From the NCBI GenBank assembly GCA_945919075.1, contig CAMEIX010000010.1, positions 41,498 through 105,497 of the forward strand: 64,000 nucleotides of DNA, read 5' to 3'. Shown one piece after another: positions 1 through 8,948 of this stretch. The notes under the pieces were generated by a model that ran no database searches, was not told where the DNA came from, and saw nothing but the letters and a program-made list of their open reading frames with translations. How positions within the stretch are numbered: position 1 is the first letter of the stretch; the number at the start of each line of letters is the position of its first letter. This DNA comes from an uncultured Lachnospiraceae bacterium. GTDB lineage: Bacteria > Bacillota > Clostridia > Lachnospirales > Lachnospiraceae. Made by a program: the position numbers and the translations under genes.

Positions 1-110
1 TCAAATTGCTTATTTGCAGAATATATAAAAAGCTTTTGTGCGGCTTCTGCAAACGGAGCACGAGACTGTAATGCATCGATGATAACACAGGTATCGACTA
101 AAACTCTCAT
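1..110 (-). CDS. PIN-domain (VapC-type) toxin, N-terminal part, cut by window edge
   Basis: Probable endoribonuclease toxin of a type II toxin-antitoxin pair. Reading leftwards from the ATG at 110 the product begins MRVLVDTCVIIDAL, and the Asp in 'VDTCVIIDAL' is the first acidic residue of a PIN-domain active site; about 36 residues are present before the window ends. Its ATG overlaps the stop of the antitoxin gene as ATGA (107-110), so the two are translationally coupled. The rest of the active site lies outside the window, so the VapC assignment rests on the N-terminus and on the antitoxin neighbour. Confidence 0.75.
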   Translation of the reverse strand, partial: MRVLVDTCVIIDALQSRAPFAEAAQKLFIYSANKQF

Positions 111-322
111 ATTGTATTCAACCTTTCTTCCCGTGCTTCTTCCAGAGTCATATCATTTGAAAGAACACCAAATAATGACTTAGCAACATCTACTCTGTCC
201 TGATATGGGTTAGATAATTTTGCAACAACTTTTCCGTTACGAGTAATATATATATCCTCTGTTTCTGCAAGCATAAGATATTTGCCAAGATTAAGTTTTA
301 ATTCGGTTGCGGTAATAGACAT
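107..322 (-). CDS. Phd/YefM-family antitoxin (VapB role)
   Basis: Small antitoxin of 71 residues. The N-terminus MSITATELKLNLGKYL is the DNA-binding arm typical of the Phd/YefM fold, followed by the 'ITRNGKVVAKL' beta-strand pair; the acidic C-terminus (TLEEAREERLNTI) would bind the toxin. I chose the ATG at 322 because AAAGGGG lies 9 bases upstream; an earlier in-frame ATG at 349 has no ribosome site. It overlaps the PIN toxin by 4 bases. The promoter region carries two tandem palindromes that look like its own operators, so autoregulation is likely. Confidence 0.85.
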   Translation of the reverse strand: MSITATELKLNLGKYLMLAETEDIYITRNGKVVAKLSNPYQDRVDVAKSLFGVLSNDMTLEEAREERLNTI

Positions 323-390
323 ATCATCATCCCCTTTCTTGAAGAACAAATAATTATCATCTTAAAAAGAAAATCTCTCTTTTCAATTAT

Positions 391-435
391 ATTATACGCA
401 AATCGAACGATTTTATCAACAAAATCGTTCGATTT
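391..435 (-). promoter_or_regulatory. Promoter and tandem operators of the toxin-antitoxin pair
   Basis: On the minus strand a -35 TTGATA (414-419) and -10 TATAAT (391-396) are 17 bases apart. Two copies of the dyad AAATCG(AA/TT)CGATTT sit at 400-413 (in the spacer) and 422-435 (just upstream of -35), centres 22 bp apart, about two helical turns. The two sites are also inverted repeats of each other. Their position fits repression by the Phd-like antitoxin; this is inference. Confidence 0.7.
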
Positions 436-497
436 TTACAAGTTTTATATTTTTCAGATACAATTTCCCGGACATTTTTATCTTTAATTTTTCTGCT

Positions 498-1727
498 TCA
501 TTTTTGTCCGCCTTTTCCCTTATTTCCATGCCCCCGCTTTGGACTTTCACTGTTTGGATTGGTATAGGATATATCCAAAGCATTTGCCACTGCCTCGATA
601 ATTCCGTTACTGCTAAAGGTAGCCCCGCTGACGGCATCCACCTCGACCGACTGGTTGCTTATAATATCAGAAATGATACTACTCTTTGCACGATCAAAAA
701 ATTGTTTATCATCATTTGAGGAAACCACGGTTATAGCGGTGATTTGTCCACCCTCTACCGTAACCTCCACTGCAATATCGCCACGAAATCCCGAGCCGGT
801 ACCGGTATAAACGCCATCCTGATAATTGTTGCTATTGATTATATCGGAAAGAGAATCTGTATTTTCTGTTATAGTACCGGGACCTGATACCCCATCTTTA
901 TTTTCTGTCGGCAAAGAAAGTGTACTGACATAATAAATTCCTGCCATACCAAGAGCTACTGCTGTTCCCAAGACTACAGGAGGCAGTGCAGAAGTCACAT
1001 TTTTCCTTGGACAGGCATCCACACAGCGATAGCAATTGATGCATTCTGAGGAGTTTACACGGTCTTCTTTGTATAAAGGAATGCCCATACTACACTTTCC
1101 GGTACACATCCGGCATGCGCCACACTCATCCCCCGGCTTCTTAATCCGATGCAAACGAAAACGGGAAACCATGGCAAAAATTGCTCCCAGAGGGCATAAA
1201 TACCTGCAAAAGAACCTCTCAATCAAAAAACATCCAATGATAATCAGCAAAAGAAGTAGTCCACCCACACTAAATAAGGCTTTAAGGCTACTCCACCCAC
1301 TTAGAGTGCTGTACATTCCGAAAACATTCCATGGGCTGTATGTACTGTCCATAGGAATGGCAAGTGTCCACGCAAAGATGACAATCAAAGCCAAAACAAC
1401 GTATTTCAGGTATTTTAAGATACAGTCCACTTTCTCGTTTACCCTGATTGGTTTTTTAATTATTTTAGAAGATATCCACCATAAAAGGTCTCCCATCGCG
1501 CCAAATGCACATAAATATCCACAAAAGAACCTTCCTAAAAGTATCGTAATCGGAAAGACTGCCAAAATTAACAGCCATTGATTTTGGTATGTAGAGACAC
1601 CGATCGCTGCTGTATACAGATTACGTATTGCCATAAATATGGAAATAAACATCCCCGGAAATAAAAGAAATGCCCCCAGCTGTATGATGTGCCGAATTAT
1701 CTGCGTGATACTGATTTTCTTTTTCAT
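498..1727 (-). CDS. NapH-like 4Fe-4S membrane protein with C-terminal FMN-binding domain
   Basis: Membrane electron-transfer flavoprotein of 409 residues. The first ~195 residues hold about five hydrophobic segments with the paired FCGYLC and FCRYLCP motifs of the NapH/NosR-like family. Two ferredoxin clusters follow: CGACRMCTGKC (about 202-212) and CINCYRCVDACP (229-240). After another membrane segment comes an extracytoplasmic FMN_bind domain ending in SGATFSSNG (about 367), where the Thr is the usual site of covalent FMN attachment by ApbE. It probably passes electrons across the membrane to an extracellular acceptor. The start at 1727 has AGGAG 7 bases upstream. No ApbE or partner reductase lies in the window; acceptor unknown. 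The C-terminus is Lys/Gly rich. Confidence 0.8.
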   Translation of the reverse strand: MKKKISITQIIRHIIQLGAFLLFPGMFISIFMAIRNLYTAAIGVSTYQNQWLLILAVFPITILLGRFFCGYLCAFGAMGDLLWWISSKIIKKPIRVNEKVDCILKYLKYVVLALIVIFAWTLAIPMDSTYSPWNVFGMYSTLSGWSSLKALFSVGGLLLLLIIIGCFLIERFFCRYLCPLGAIFAMVSRFRLHRIKKPGDECGACRMCTGKCSMGIPLYKEDRVNSSECINCYRCVDACPRKNVTSALPPVVLGTAVALGMAGIYYVSTLSLPTENKDGVSGPGTITENTDSLSDIINSNNYQDGVYTGTGSGFRGDIAVEVTVEGGQITAITVVSSNDDKQFFDRAKSSIISDIISNQSVEVDAVSGATFSSNGIIEAVANALDISYTNPNSESPKRGHGNKGKGGQK

Positions 1728-1829
1728 TGTGATTCTCCTGTTACGCAAAATAATGTAATTTTATTATACATAAAAAACCTTAAATGAAATTAAAAAATTC
1801 TAAATCACTTATGTAAATTAAAAGTGCGA

Positions 1830-1990
1830 ATCATGACAGGCACGAAATGACTGGATTTTGGAGAAGTATTAGAACATCGACGGGAACCCGGGGCATAGGG
1901 GGCGAAAGAGGGTTTAACCCCCGCGGGGGAAGATATGTGCCCCGCGGAGCAGGGAATATGTCCAAATAGTGGAAGGCGCGGGGCATAGTT
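1830..1990. repeat. GC-rich, self-complementary intergenic island
   Basis: This stretch is far richer in G+C than its flanks and has no convincing gene. It contains the palindromes CCCCCGCGGGGG (1918-1929) and GGGTTTAACCC, a possible stem CGGGGCATA with TATGTGCCCCG, and a 10-base direct repeat CGGGGCATAG at 1889-1898 and 1979-1988, exactly 90 bp apart. It could be an extragenic repeat or a decayed element; I do not recognise it. Confidence 0.45.
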
Positions 1991-2004
1991 TTATAAAAAG
2001 GGAA

Positions 2005-2067
2005 AAAAGTTGACAAAGTAAACCATCATGTTATACTCACGTAATATAGTTTATTTTGTCAACTTTT
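2005..2067 (+). promoter_or_regulatory. Promoter of the alcohol dehydrogenase gene, framed by a 19-bp inverted repeat
   Basis: TTGACA (2010-2015) and TATACT (2032-2037) are 16 bases apart on the plus strand. A 19-base arm starting AAAAGTTGACAAAG (2005-2023) is repeated in inverted form at 2049-2067 with one mismatch, spacer 25. The left arm covers -35 and the right arm lies over the likely start of transcription. This looks like an operator for a repressor that loops or spans the promoter, or like a transcript-leader hairpin. Confidence 0.65.
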
Positions 2068-2153
2068 CTTAATAGAAGATTTTTATACAGAATATCAAGA
2101 AAAATCATATGCCGGAGCGGAACAAAGAAATGAATGAACAGGAGGGGAAATAA

Positions 2154-3362
2154 ATGAATCCGATTAAGAAAGTCTATTGCAGAGTTTTTCAGACCATATT
2201 TCGTATTGCGCTTCCCATCATGCCCTATAGGGAACCTAAAATTATGGACAGTGTGGAAGACATCATTCCCTTGTTAAAGGAGAAACAATATACCAGTGTT
2301 CTTTTGGTTACCGATAAAGGAATCCGCGGACTGGGGCTTACAGGTCCTCTGGAAACCGCTCTTCATGAAAACGGCATTTCCTGCCATGTATACGATGAAA
2401 CCGTTCCCAATCCCACCATTAACAATGTAGAAGCAGCAAGGGAACTTTATCTGAGAGAAAGCTGTCAGGCCATTATCGCTTTCGGCGGCGGTTCCTCCAT
2501 GGACTGTGCCAAGGTCTGTGGTGCAAGAGTCGTAAAACCGAAACAACCTGTCCCCAAAATGCGTGGTATCCTGAAAATACTACACAAGCTTCCGCTATTG
2601 ATTGCCGTGCCTACTACCGCCGGAACCGGCAGTGAAACCACTCTGGCGGCCGTTATTACAGACGATAAATTACATCACAAATATCCCATCAATGATTTCA
2701 GTGTGATTCCGCATTATGCGGTATTAGACTACCGGACCACCTTAAATCTGCCCAGGCCCATCACCGCCACCACCGGCATGGATGCGCTGACCCACGCCGT
2801 AGAAGCCTATATTGGCCGTTCCACTACCGGATACACCAGAAAACGTGCCGTGGAAGCCGTTAAGTTGATTCATGAGAATTTAAAAAATGCCTATGATGAC
2901 GGTCAAAATAAGGAAGCACGGAGCAATATGTTAAAGGCTGCTTTTGCGGCCGGCGTGGCATTTACCCAGTCCTATGTAGGGTATGTACATGCCATTGCCC
3001 ATTCCCTGGGAGGCCAATACGGTACGCCTCACGGCCTTGCCAATGCGGTGATTCTTCCCATCGTCCTCCGCGAGTACGGCGACCATGCAGAGAAGAAGCT
3101 ATCCCGCCTTGCAAGCAAGTCCGGTGTCATCACGGATACAGGCCTTTCCGACAAAGAAACCGCCCGAAAATTTATTGACTGGATTCAAGAAATGAACGAT
3201 TCCATGGAAATTCCGAGAAACATTTCGGACATTAAAGAAGAAGATATTCCAATCATGGCCGACCATGCGGACAAAGAGGGAAACCCGCTTTATCCGGTAC
3301 CCGTATTGATGGACAAATACGACCTTGCAAAGTGGTACCCTCTCATACGAGCCAACAAATAA
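2154..3362 (+). CDS. Iron-containing alcohol dehydrogenase
   Basis: NAD(P)-dependent, metal-containing group III alcohol dehydrogenase of 402 residues, cytoplasmic, probably reducing an aldehyde to an alcohol in fermentation (butanol or 1,3-propanediol type). It has the nucleotide-binding GGGSSMDCAK (111-120), PTTAGTGSE (153-161), and the metal ligands Asp210 and His214 in GMDALTHAVE, plus His279 and His293 in the HAIAHSLGGQYGTPHG stretch. AGGAGG sits 8 bases before the ATG. It is a single-gene unit with its own strong promoter; the convergent met operon ends 28 bp downstream. Substrate cannot be read from sequence. Confidence 0.93.
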   Translation: MNPIKKVYCRVFQTIFRIALPIMPYREPKIMDSVEDIIPLLKEKQYTSVLLVTDKGIRGLGLTGPLETALHENGISCHVYDETVPNPTINNVEAARELYLRESCQAIIAFGGGSSMDCAKVCGARVVKPKQPVPKMRGILKILHKLPLLIAVPTTAGTGSETTLAAVITDDKLHHKYPINDFSVIPHYAVLDYRTTLNLPRPITATTGMDALTHAVEAYIGRSTTGYTRKRAVEAVKLIHENLKNAYDDGQNKEARSNMLKAAFAAGVAFTQSYVGYVHAIAHSLGGQYGTPHGLANAVILPIVLREYGDHAEKKLSRLASKSGVITDTGLSDKETARKFIDWIQEMNDSMEIPRNISDIKEEDIPIMADHADKEGNPLYPVPVLMDKYDLAKWYPLIRANK

Positions 3363-3389
3363 CCGATGGTCCCTATCCGTGACGCGGGA

Positions 3390-4046
3390 CTAACGTTTAT
3401 CCACAGCTCTGGATATCCGCATTCCGACATTCTGGAAAATCTGGAACAGCAGAATGATTAAAAGCACCGTAATAATCATGATATCGGTCTGCCACCGATA
3501 ATAGCCGTAGCGCACAGCAATGTCCCCTAGTCCGCCGCCGCCCACGGTTCCCGCCATTGCAGAGTATCCCAAAATGGTTCCTAACGCAATGGTGGCACCG
3601 GTTACGATGGAAGTACGCGCCTCCACCAAAAGGACATGGAAAATAATATCAAAATCCGATGCGCCCATGGACTTAGCTGCCTCGATGACTCCCTTATCCA
3701 CTTCCTTTAAGGAAGATTCCACAAGTCTCGCAATATAAGGAGCTGCGGAGATAACAAGCGGTACAATGGTAGCGGTGGAGCCGTAACTTCTTCCTACAAT
3801 CAGTCTGGTAAACGGAATCAGAAGGATAAGCAGAATCAAAAAGGGAACACTCCGGATTACATTGGAAATCACATCCAGTATCCGGTAAACAAAAGGATTG
3901 GGGCGGATGCCGTCCTTATCCGTGACTGCTAAAACCACTCCCATGGGAAGTCCCAACAGATACCCTAAGAGCGTGGATGCCAGTGTCATATACAAGGTAT
4001 CCCTGACTCCTTCCAAAAGCATATAAATAACCTGTCTATCCAACAT
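3390..4046 (-). CDS. metI: Methionine ABC importer, permease MetI
   Basis: Inner-membrane permease of the MetNIQ methionine importer, about 218 residues with five predicted membrane spans. The EAA loop that contacts the ATPase is visible as EAAKSMGASDFDIIFHVLL near residue 140. The ATG at 4046 is 9 bases after AGGAGG; a second ATG at 4052 is too close to that site. It overlaps the end of metN by about 11 bases, so the two are coupled. Family assignment comes from sequence character and from the metQ-metN-metI order. Confidence 0.92.
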   Translation of the reverse strand: MLDRQVIYMLLEGVRDTLYMTLASTLLGYLLGLPMGVVLAVTDKDGIRPNPFVYRILDVISNVIRSVPFLILLILLIPFTRLIVGRSYGSTATIVPLVISAAPYIARLVESSLKEVDKGVIEAAKSMGASDFDIIFHVLLVEARTSIVTGATIALGTILGYSAMAGTVGGGGLGDIAVRYGYYRWQTDIMIITVLLIILLFQIFQNVGMRISRAVDKR

Positions 4047-5064
4047 TTTCATCCACCTCCTGTAACTGGATTCCCCTTGCCTTCAGATATTCCTCCATAT
4101 CAATCTGCAGATGCTTATCCGCAGGAAGTCCCAAAATCATTTCCCCCACTGCGAAACCGCCTACATCCCTGGTATTGGCCTGTAAAATATTGACCGGTTT
4201 CTGAAAATGCATAATCATATTGGCAATCACCGGCTCAAACGCAGAATTTTTGCTGAAAGTAATACGGATTTTCTTCCCGATATCCATATCTTCCGGGCTG
4301 TTCAGACTTTTAATCACATTGGCATTCTCGCCGTAAATGAGCGTTCTTGCTGCATGGGATTTGGGATTTTGAAAGATTTCTTCCACTTCCCCGTTCTCTA
4401 CCAGATTACCGCTTTCGATAATGGCTACCTTATTACAGATTTCCTGAACCACATTCATCTGGTGCGTAATGATTACCACCGTGATTTTAAGTTCCTCATT
4501 AATCTGTTTTAACAGTTTCAGAATAGAATCCGTAGTCTGCGGATCCAGGGCACTGGTGGCTTCATCACAGAGCAAAATCTTGGGGGAGGATGCCAGAGCC
4601 CTGGCAATGGCCACCCTCTGCTTCTGTCCGCCCGAAAGTTGTGAAGGATAAGCCTTTGCCTTGGTTTCCAACCCTACAATCTTTAAAAGTTCTTCCGCCT
4701 TTTTATAAGCCTCCTTCTTCCCCACCTTTTTAAGACGCAAAGGAAAACAGACATTATCGATCACATTCTTCTGCATCAGGAGATTGAAGTGCTGGAATAT
4801 CATACCGATTTCACTTCTCCGGACACGAAGCTCCCTGTCACTTAATAATCCCAGGTTCTGTCCGTCAATAATGACCTCCCCTTCCGTAGGCCTCTCCAAA
4901 TAATTCAGGCAGCGGACAAGGGTACTCTTTCCTGCGCCGGACATTCCGATAATACCATAAATGTCTGCTTCTTCGATGGAAAGATTAATATCGTTAAGCG
5001 CCGTTATTTCTTCCTCTTTCTGTCTAAACTTTTTACTTAAATGGTGGATTTCAATTAAAGCCAT
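4036..5064 (-). CDS. metN: Methionine ABC importer, ATPase MetN
   Basis: Cytoplasmic ATPase of 342 residues. Walker A GMSGAGKST (about 40-48), signature LSGGQKQR (about 142), Walker B LLCDEAT and the switch His in IITHQ are all present. The C-terminal ~95 residues form the ACT-like NIL domain (about 250-342) with which MetN senses internal methionine and shuts transport down, a feature specific to MetN and not to general amino-acid ATPases. AGGAGA precedes the ATG. Second gene of metQ-metN-metI. Confidence 0.95.
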   Translation of the reverse strand: MALIEIHHLSKKFRQKEEEITALNDINLSIEEADIYGIIGMSGAGKSTLVRCLNYLERPTEGEVIIDGQNLGLLSDRELRVRRSEIGMIFQHFNLLMQKNVIDNVCFPLRLKKVGKKEAYKKAEELLKIVGLETKAKAYPSQLSGGQKQRVAIARALASSPKILLCDEATSALDPQTTDSILKLLKQINEELKITVVIITHQMNVVQEICNKVAIIESGNLVENGEVEEIFQNPKSHAARTLIYGENANVIKSLNSPEDMDIGKKIRITFSKNSAFEPVIANMIMHFQKPVNILQANTRDVGGFAVGEMILGLPADKHLQIDMEEYLKARGIQLQEVDENVG

Positions 5065-5072
5065 ACCTTCTC

Positions 5073-5888
5073 CTAGTTAAAGGGAACTACTGCCCCATCG
5101 TATTTCTCATTGATAAACTTCTTGATTTCATCGGATTTTAAAACCTCTACCAGGGCTTTGATTTCTTCGTCATTTTCACGTCCTTCTTTGACACCGATAA
5201 TATTCACATAAGTTTTTGCTGCAGTGGAATCACTTGCCTCATAAGCAATGGAATCCTTGCCTACGGAGAGTCCTGCTGCCAATGCATAATTTCCGTTTAA
5301 TACCACATAAGCCACTTCGCTTCTTACTCTTGCCACCTGTGCTGCCTCTAATTCCTCCAGCTTCAGATTGTAAGGATTTTCCACAATGTCATTTACGGTA
5401 GCGGTAAGTCCTGCATTATCCTTTAATTTAATCAGACCATTGTCCTGTAACAGTAATAATGCTCTCGCTTCGTTGGTAGTATCATTGGGAATCGCAATGG
5501 TATCGCCGTCTGCAATGTCGGATAAAGCATTCTTTTGTCCGGGATAAATACCAAAAGGTTCATAATGAATGCCTCCCGCGTTTACAATATGAGTACCCTG
5601 CTCCTCATTAAAAGAATCCACATAGGGAACATGTGCCATATAGTTTGCATCCAGCTCCCCGCTTTCCACAACGGTCATAGGAAGTACATAATCGTCGAAT
5701 ACCGTCACCTCCAGATTGATACCCTGCTTCTCCAAAATCGGCTTTGCCTGTTCCAGAATTTCTGCATGAGGAGTTGCACTTGCCGCAATCTTAATGGTCT
5801 TTTCATCCTTTGCATCTTTACCGCAGCCTGTTAAAGAAACAGCTGCCAAAACTCCTGTAAGTAATACGGTTAAAATTTTCTTTTTCAT
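5073..5888 (-). CDS. metQ: Methionine-binding lipoprotein MetQ
   Basis: Substrate-binding lipoprotein of 271 residues, NlpA/MetQ family. The signal peptide ends in the lipobox LTGC (Cys22). Family segments include ASATPHAEIL, FDDYVLPMTVVESGELDANY and PNDTTNEARALLLLQ. It captures methionine for MetI/MetN, encoded next. The short upstream leader holds a perfect 14-bp palindrome GTATTAATTAATAC (5934-5947) that could be an operator; no S-box or T-box leader is present, because the preceding gene ends only 63 bp away. Confidence 0.95.
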   Translation of the reverse strand: MKKKILTVLLTGVLAAVSLTGCGKDAKDEKTIKIAASATPHAEILEQAKPILEKQGINLEVTVFDDYVLPMTVVESGELDANYMAHVPYVDSFNEEQGTHIVNAGGIHYEPFGIYPGQKNALSDIADGDTIAIPNDTTNEARALLLLQDNGLIKLKDNAGLTATVNDIVENPYNLKLEELEAAQVARVRSEVAYVVLNGNYALAAGLSVGKDSIAYEASDSTAAKTYVNIIGVKEGRENDEEIKALVEVLKSDEIKKFINEKYDGAVVPFN

Positions 5889-5951
5889 AATTCTTATCCT
5901 CTTTTCTTTTATTATTGTATTGTGTATTAATTAATACTTTTTTAAACTTCT

Positions 5952-6581
5952 CTAGGAAAGAATCCCGTTTCGGGATATCTTTTCAAAGATGGCTTCTGCT
6001 AACGCTGCGTGTCCCTTTTCATCCATATGCTCATTGTCCCTCTCACTTGCTTTGGCATAATCGGATGCGGCAAGGAAATGCACGCCTTTTCTAAGGGCAA
6101 CCTTTCGGTATTCTTTTTCCAGTTGTCCGGATATTTCTACGGATTTTGTACTAAACTCCGGGTCACATTCTTCCTTCCATACATCTTTCCCTAAATGGAT
6201 GGGAGAAAGGATCAGTATTTTCTCTGCCAGTATTCGCTCCAGAAGCACATCCACACATTGTCCCAGGCCTTTCGCAATCTTAAATGCAGAATTGTTGTAA
6301 TGGGACTTGCAATCATTGGTTCCCAGCATGAGAATTGCAGCATCCAGGGGACTATGGGACTCCAGAATAAGCGGCAACGTCCTAAGTCCGTTCCGGTCTT
6401 TCCGATAAATATCTTCAAAAATAGTGGTACGTCCGCACAGGCCTTCCTCAATCACATGAACCCTGTCTTTTAACCTCTCCTGTAAAATACTGGTCCACCG
6501 TATTCCCCAGGGATAGCGGTTCTCTTCTCCCGGTACCAGTCCCCAGGTATTGGAGTCCCCATAGCAAAGTATATGCTGCAT
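5952..6581 (-). CDS. SGNH/GDSL-family hydrolase (esterase/arylesterase type)
   Basis: Cytoplasmic hydrolase of 209 residues. Block I is CYGDSNTWG with the nucleophilic Ser9; the conserved Asn is in LGTNDCK (about residue 87); the Asp-X-X-His of block V is near the C-terminus in DNEHMDEKGHAAL. The N-terminus resembles small arylesterase/acyltransferases (YGDSNTWGxxP). It lies between the polar amino-acid importer and metQNI on the same strand, perhaps in a common transcript. Physiological substrate unknown. Confidence 0.88.
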   Translation of the reverse strand: MQHILCYGDSNTWGLVPGEENRYPWGIRWTSILQERLKDRVHVIEEGLCGRTTIFEDIYRKDRNGLRTLPLILESHSPLDAAILMLGTNDCKSHYNNSAFKIAKGLGQCVDVLLERILAEKILILSPIHLGKDVWKEECDPEFSTKSVEISGQLEKEYRKVALRKGVHFLAASDYAKASERDNEHMDEKGHAALAEAIFEKISRNGILS

Positions 6582-6644
6582 ATTCTCACCTGCCTTTTCT
6601 TTATTCTTTAACTTCTTTTACATTTGCGACACCGATGTCACTTT

Positions 6645-7490
6645 CTATTTTACAATTCCGCCTTCCACTACTAAGCTTTCTTCATAATCCAGACCATAGG
6701 TGTCCACTAACGTAGCTTCATAATCCTTGTGGAAAAAGTTTTCCTTGCCCAATTCTACAATTTCATCGTTTAACCATTTTAATAAGGTTTCATTGCCCTT
6801 TGTGACAGCAGGGGCGATAGTATCCTGACTTCCCAAGGAAGGAATACCTACGGTGTAACCGGGATTCTGCAGGGCAAAAGCAATGACTTCGGTATTATCG
6901 TTTGCCCAGGCTGCCGCATTACCGTTTTCCAGAGCATTCTTTGCGTTGGCATAGGAATCATATTTCTGTAATTTAATATCCGGATAGTTTTCAATTAAGT
7001 AGGTTTCTGCGGTGGTACCGGAGATGACAATGATTTCATCGTTTGCATCCCAGTTATCCAAAGAGGTAATGATCTTACTGTCCGGGGAAACAACTCCCAA
7101 AGCCACATTCATGTAAGGACTTGCAAAATCCACTTCCTCCGCTCTCTCCTTGGTTACGGTGAAGTTTGCCAGAATGATATCCACCTTACCGGTCTGCAGA
7201 TATTCGATTCGGTTTGCTGCTTCGGTGGATACGAAATTGACATCCACGCCTAAATCCTCCCCGATCCGGTTCGCGAAGTATACATCATATCCCTGGTATT
7301 CTCCATTTTCATCCACGTAACCAAAGGGATTTTTGTCGGAAAATACTCCAATGTTGATGGTTCCGCTCTTCTTGATTTCGTCCACGGTACGATAGCCTTT
7401 ATTACTATCGTTTCCTGCTTTACCGCAAGCTGTAAGGGACAGGGTAAGTGCCAAGGTTAATACAGTTCCTAATACTTTTCTGATTTTCAT
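6645..7490 (-). CDS. Polar amino-acid (probably cystine) ABC importer, binding lipoprotein
   Basis: Extracytoplasmic family 3 solute-binding lipoprotein, 281 residues, with lipobox LTAC (Cys22). Typical family segments: GTINIGVFSDKNPFGYVDENGEYQG, VDFASPYM and ISGTTAE. It is the last gene of the four-gene importer. The cysteine-rich leader peptide upstream of the operon and the shared promoter with iscS point to cystine or cysteine as the ligand; that is inference, since binding-pocket residues cannot be judged by eye. Confidence 0.87.
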   Translation of the reverse strand: MKIRKVLGTVLTLALTLSLTACGKAGNDSNKGYRTVDEIKKSGTINIGVFSDKNPFGYVDENGEYQGYDVYFANRIGEDLGVDVNFVSTEAANRIEYLQTGKVDIILANFTVTKERAEEVDFASPYMNVALGVVSPDSKIITSLDNWDANDEIIVISGTTAETYLIENYPDIKLQKYDSYANAKNALENGNAAAWANDNTEVIAFALQNPGYTVGIPSLGSQDTIAPAVTKGNETLLKWLNDEIVELGKENFFHKDYEATLVDTYGLDYEESLVVEGGIVK

Positions 7491-7510
7491 AATAATCTCC
7501 TTCCCGACAT

Positions 7511-8272
7511 TTAAGTCGTTACCAAACTTTTTCTTTTTTCATATTGAAATTTTTGTAAAAACTGCTTTGCTCTTTCCGTTTTCGGATGCTCAAAGAATTC
7601 CTCGGGGGATCCCTCTTCCAAAATCCTTCCGTCCTCCAAAAACAGAATTCTGTCCGCAACCGCTCTTGCGAACTGCATTTCATGGGTGACAATCAACATC
7701 GTGCGCCCCTGATTTGCAAGATTCAATATAACTTCCAGTACTTCATGAACCATCTCCGGGTCCAGAGCTGCCGTTACTTCATCAAACAACAGTACATCGG
7801 GGTGCATACAGAGTGCTCTGGCAATGGCTGCCCTCTGCTTCTGTCCTCCGGACAACTCTCTCGGGTAACTGTCCGCCTTCTGCTCCAGTCCCATTTTTTT
7901 CAGAAGTTCCTTCGCTTCCCTAACCACCTCTTTTTTGTCTCTTTTCTGTACAACGAGGGGGGCCAGAGTGATGTTTTCCAGAACGGTTTTATGAGGAAAT
8001 AATTCATAACTCTGAAAAACCATTCCTATTTTCTGTCTTAACCTGCTTAAATTCTTATCATAATCAATATTCTCTCCTTCAAAGATAATCCTTCCGGCCT
8101 GCAGCTTCTCTAACCCATTGATACAACGGAGCAATGTGCTTTTTCCACAGCCGCTGGTACCGACAACCACAATGACCTCGCCCCTTTTCACAGATAAGTT
8201 CAAATCCTCAAGGACTGTCAGATCATGAAATTTTTTGGAAACGTGTTCCAGTTTTAGAATTTCCTCTGTCAT
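7511..8272 (-). CDS. Polar amino-acid (probably cystine) ABC importer, ATPase
   Basis: Cytoplasmic ATPase of 253 residues, GlnQ/TcyC-like. Walker [10 protein letters not shown], signature LSGGQKQR, Walker B LLFDEVT and switch IVTHE are present. Note DEVT where most ATPases have DEPT; this variant is common enough in the GlnQ group. It is third in permease-permease-ATPase-binding protein order and is preceded by GGAGG. Confidence 0.92.
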   Translation of the reverse strand: MTEEILKLEHVSKKFHDLTVLEDLNLSVKRGEVIVVVGTSGCGKSTLLRCINGLEKLQAGRIIFEGENIDYDKNLSRLRQKIGMVFQSYELFPHKTVLENITLAPLVVQKRDKKEVVREAKELLKKMGLEQKADSYPRELSGGQKQRAAIARALCMHPDVLLFDEVTAALDPEMVHEVLEVILNLANQGRTMLIVTHEMQFARAVADRILFLEDGRILEEGSPEEFFEHPKTERAKQFLQKFQYEKRKSLVTT

Positions 8273-8276
8273 GGGT

Positions 8277-8948
8277 TTACCTCCATTTCTTTTCCAGATA
8301 TCCGGCTAACCGACTGATAGGAAAGCAAGCGGCAAAATACATAAGCAGCACAAAGAGGTATACCCCGAAGGCTGCGTTCGGGCTGGCTGTCCGATTGGCT
8401 TCAATAATCTGCTGTGCCACTTTTAACACTTCCACAACACCAATCATAACAATTAGGCTTGTTGTCTTAATCATTCGTGTAATCAGATTAATGGATAACG
8501 GAATCAGCCTCCGTACCGTCTGTGGAAAAACAATGTAAAAATAAGTTTGTGCCTTGGTCATTCCAAGTGCATAAGCGCTTTCATACTGGTGTGCGGCAAT
8601 GCCCTGTAGCGCCCCTCTTACCAGATCGCCCATCTCTGCCGTGCCCCACAGAGCAAATACAAAGATGGATGCCGCTTCTCCCGAAACATTTAATCCGAAG
8701 GCTCTGGTAGTTCCAAAGAATACCAGGAACAACAGGACTAACTGGGGCATGATGCGGATAAATTCCAAATAGAAACGAAGTATTAATGTAACCACCCTGT
8801 TCTTCACTGTCATGAAACTTCCCATCAGGATACCAAGCGGTATACTGATTAAAACTGCAATCAGGCTGATTTTCAGGGCCATCCCCAGTCCGCCAAGCAG
8901 TCTAATAAGATTTCTTCCCTTAAAAAGTACCTCAAGACCCAAATCCAT
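8277..8948 (-). CDS. Polar amino-acid ABC importer, permease 2
   Basis: HisM/GlnP-type membrane permease, about 223 residues, with the EAA loop [21 protein letters not shown] near residue 140. The ATG at 8948 has AAAGGAGG ten bases upstream and overlaps the end of the preceding permease gene by 17 bases; an ATG at 8972 lacks a site. It pairs with the next gene to form the heterodimeric channel of the importer. Confidence 0.9.
   Translation of the reverse strand: MDLGLEVLFKGRNLIRLLGGLGMALKISLIAVLISIPLGILMGSFMTVKNRVVTLILRFYLEFIRIMPQLVLLFLVFFGTTRAFGLNVSGEAASIFVFALWGTAEMGDLVRGALQGIAAHQYESAYALGMTKAQTYFYIVFPQTVRRLIPLSINLITRMIKTTSLIVMIGVVEVLKVAQQIIEANRTASPNAAFGVYLFVLLMYFAACFPISRLAGYLEKKWR

Noticed and set aside
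1036..1581. 181-codon plus-strand open frame opposite the NapH/FMN gene
   Set aside because: Shadow of a gene with clear cofactor motifs; no ribosome site.
1831..2016. 61-codon open frame in the GC-rich island
   Set aside because: Pro/Arg-rich translation of palindromic GC DNA with no ribosome site.
5889..5951. SAM (S-box) or T-box leader before the methionine importer
   Set aside because: Only 63 bp separate metQ from the previous gene; no riboswitch core fits. Only a 14-bp palindrome is there.
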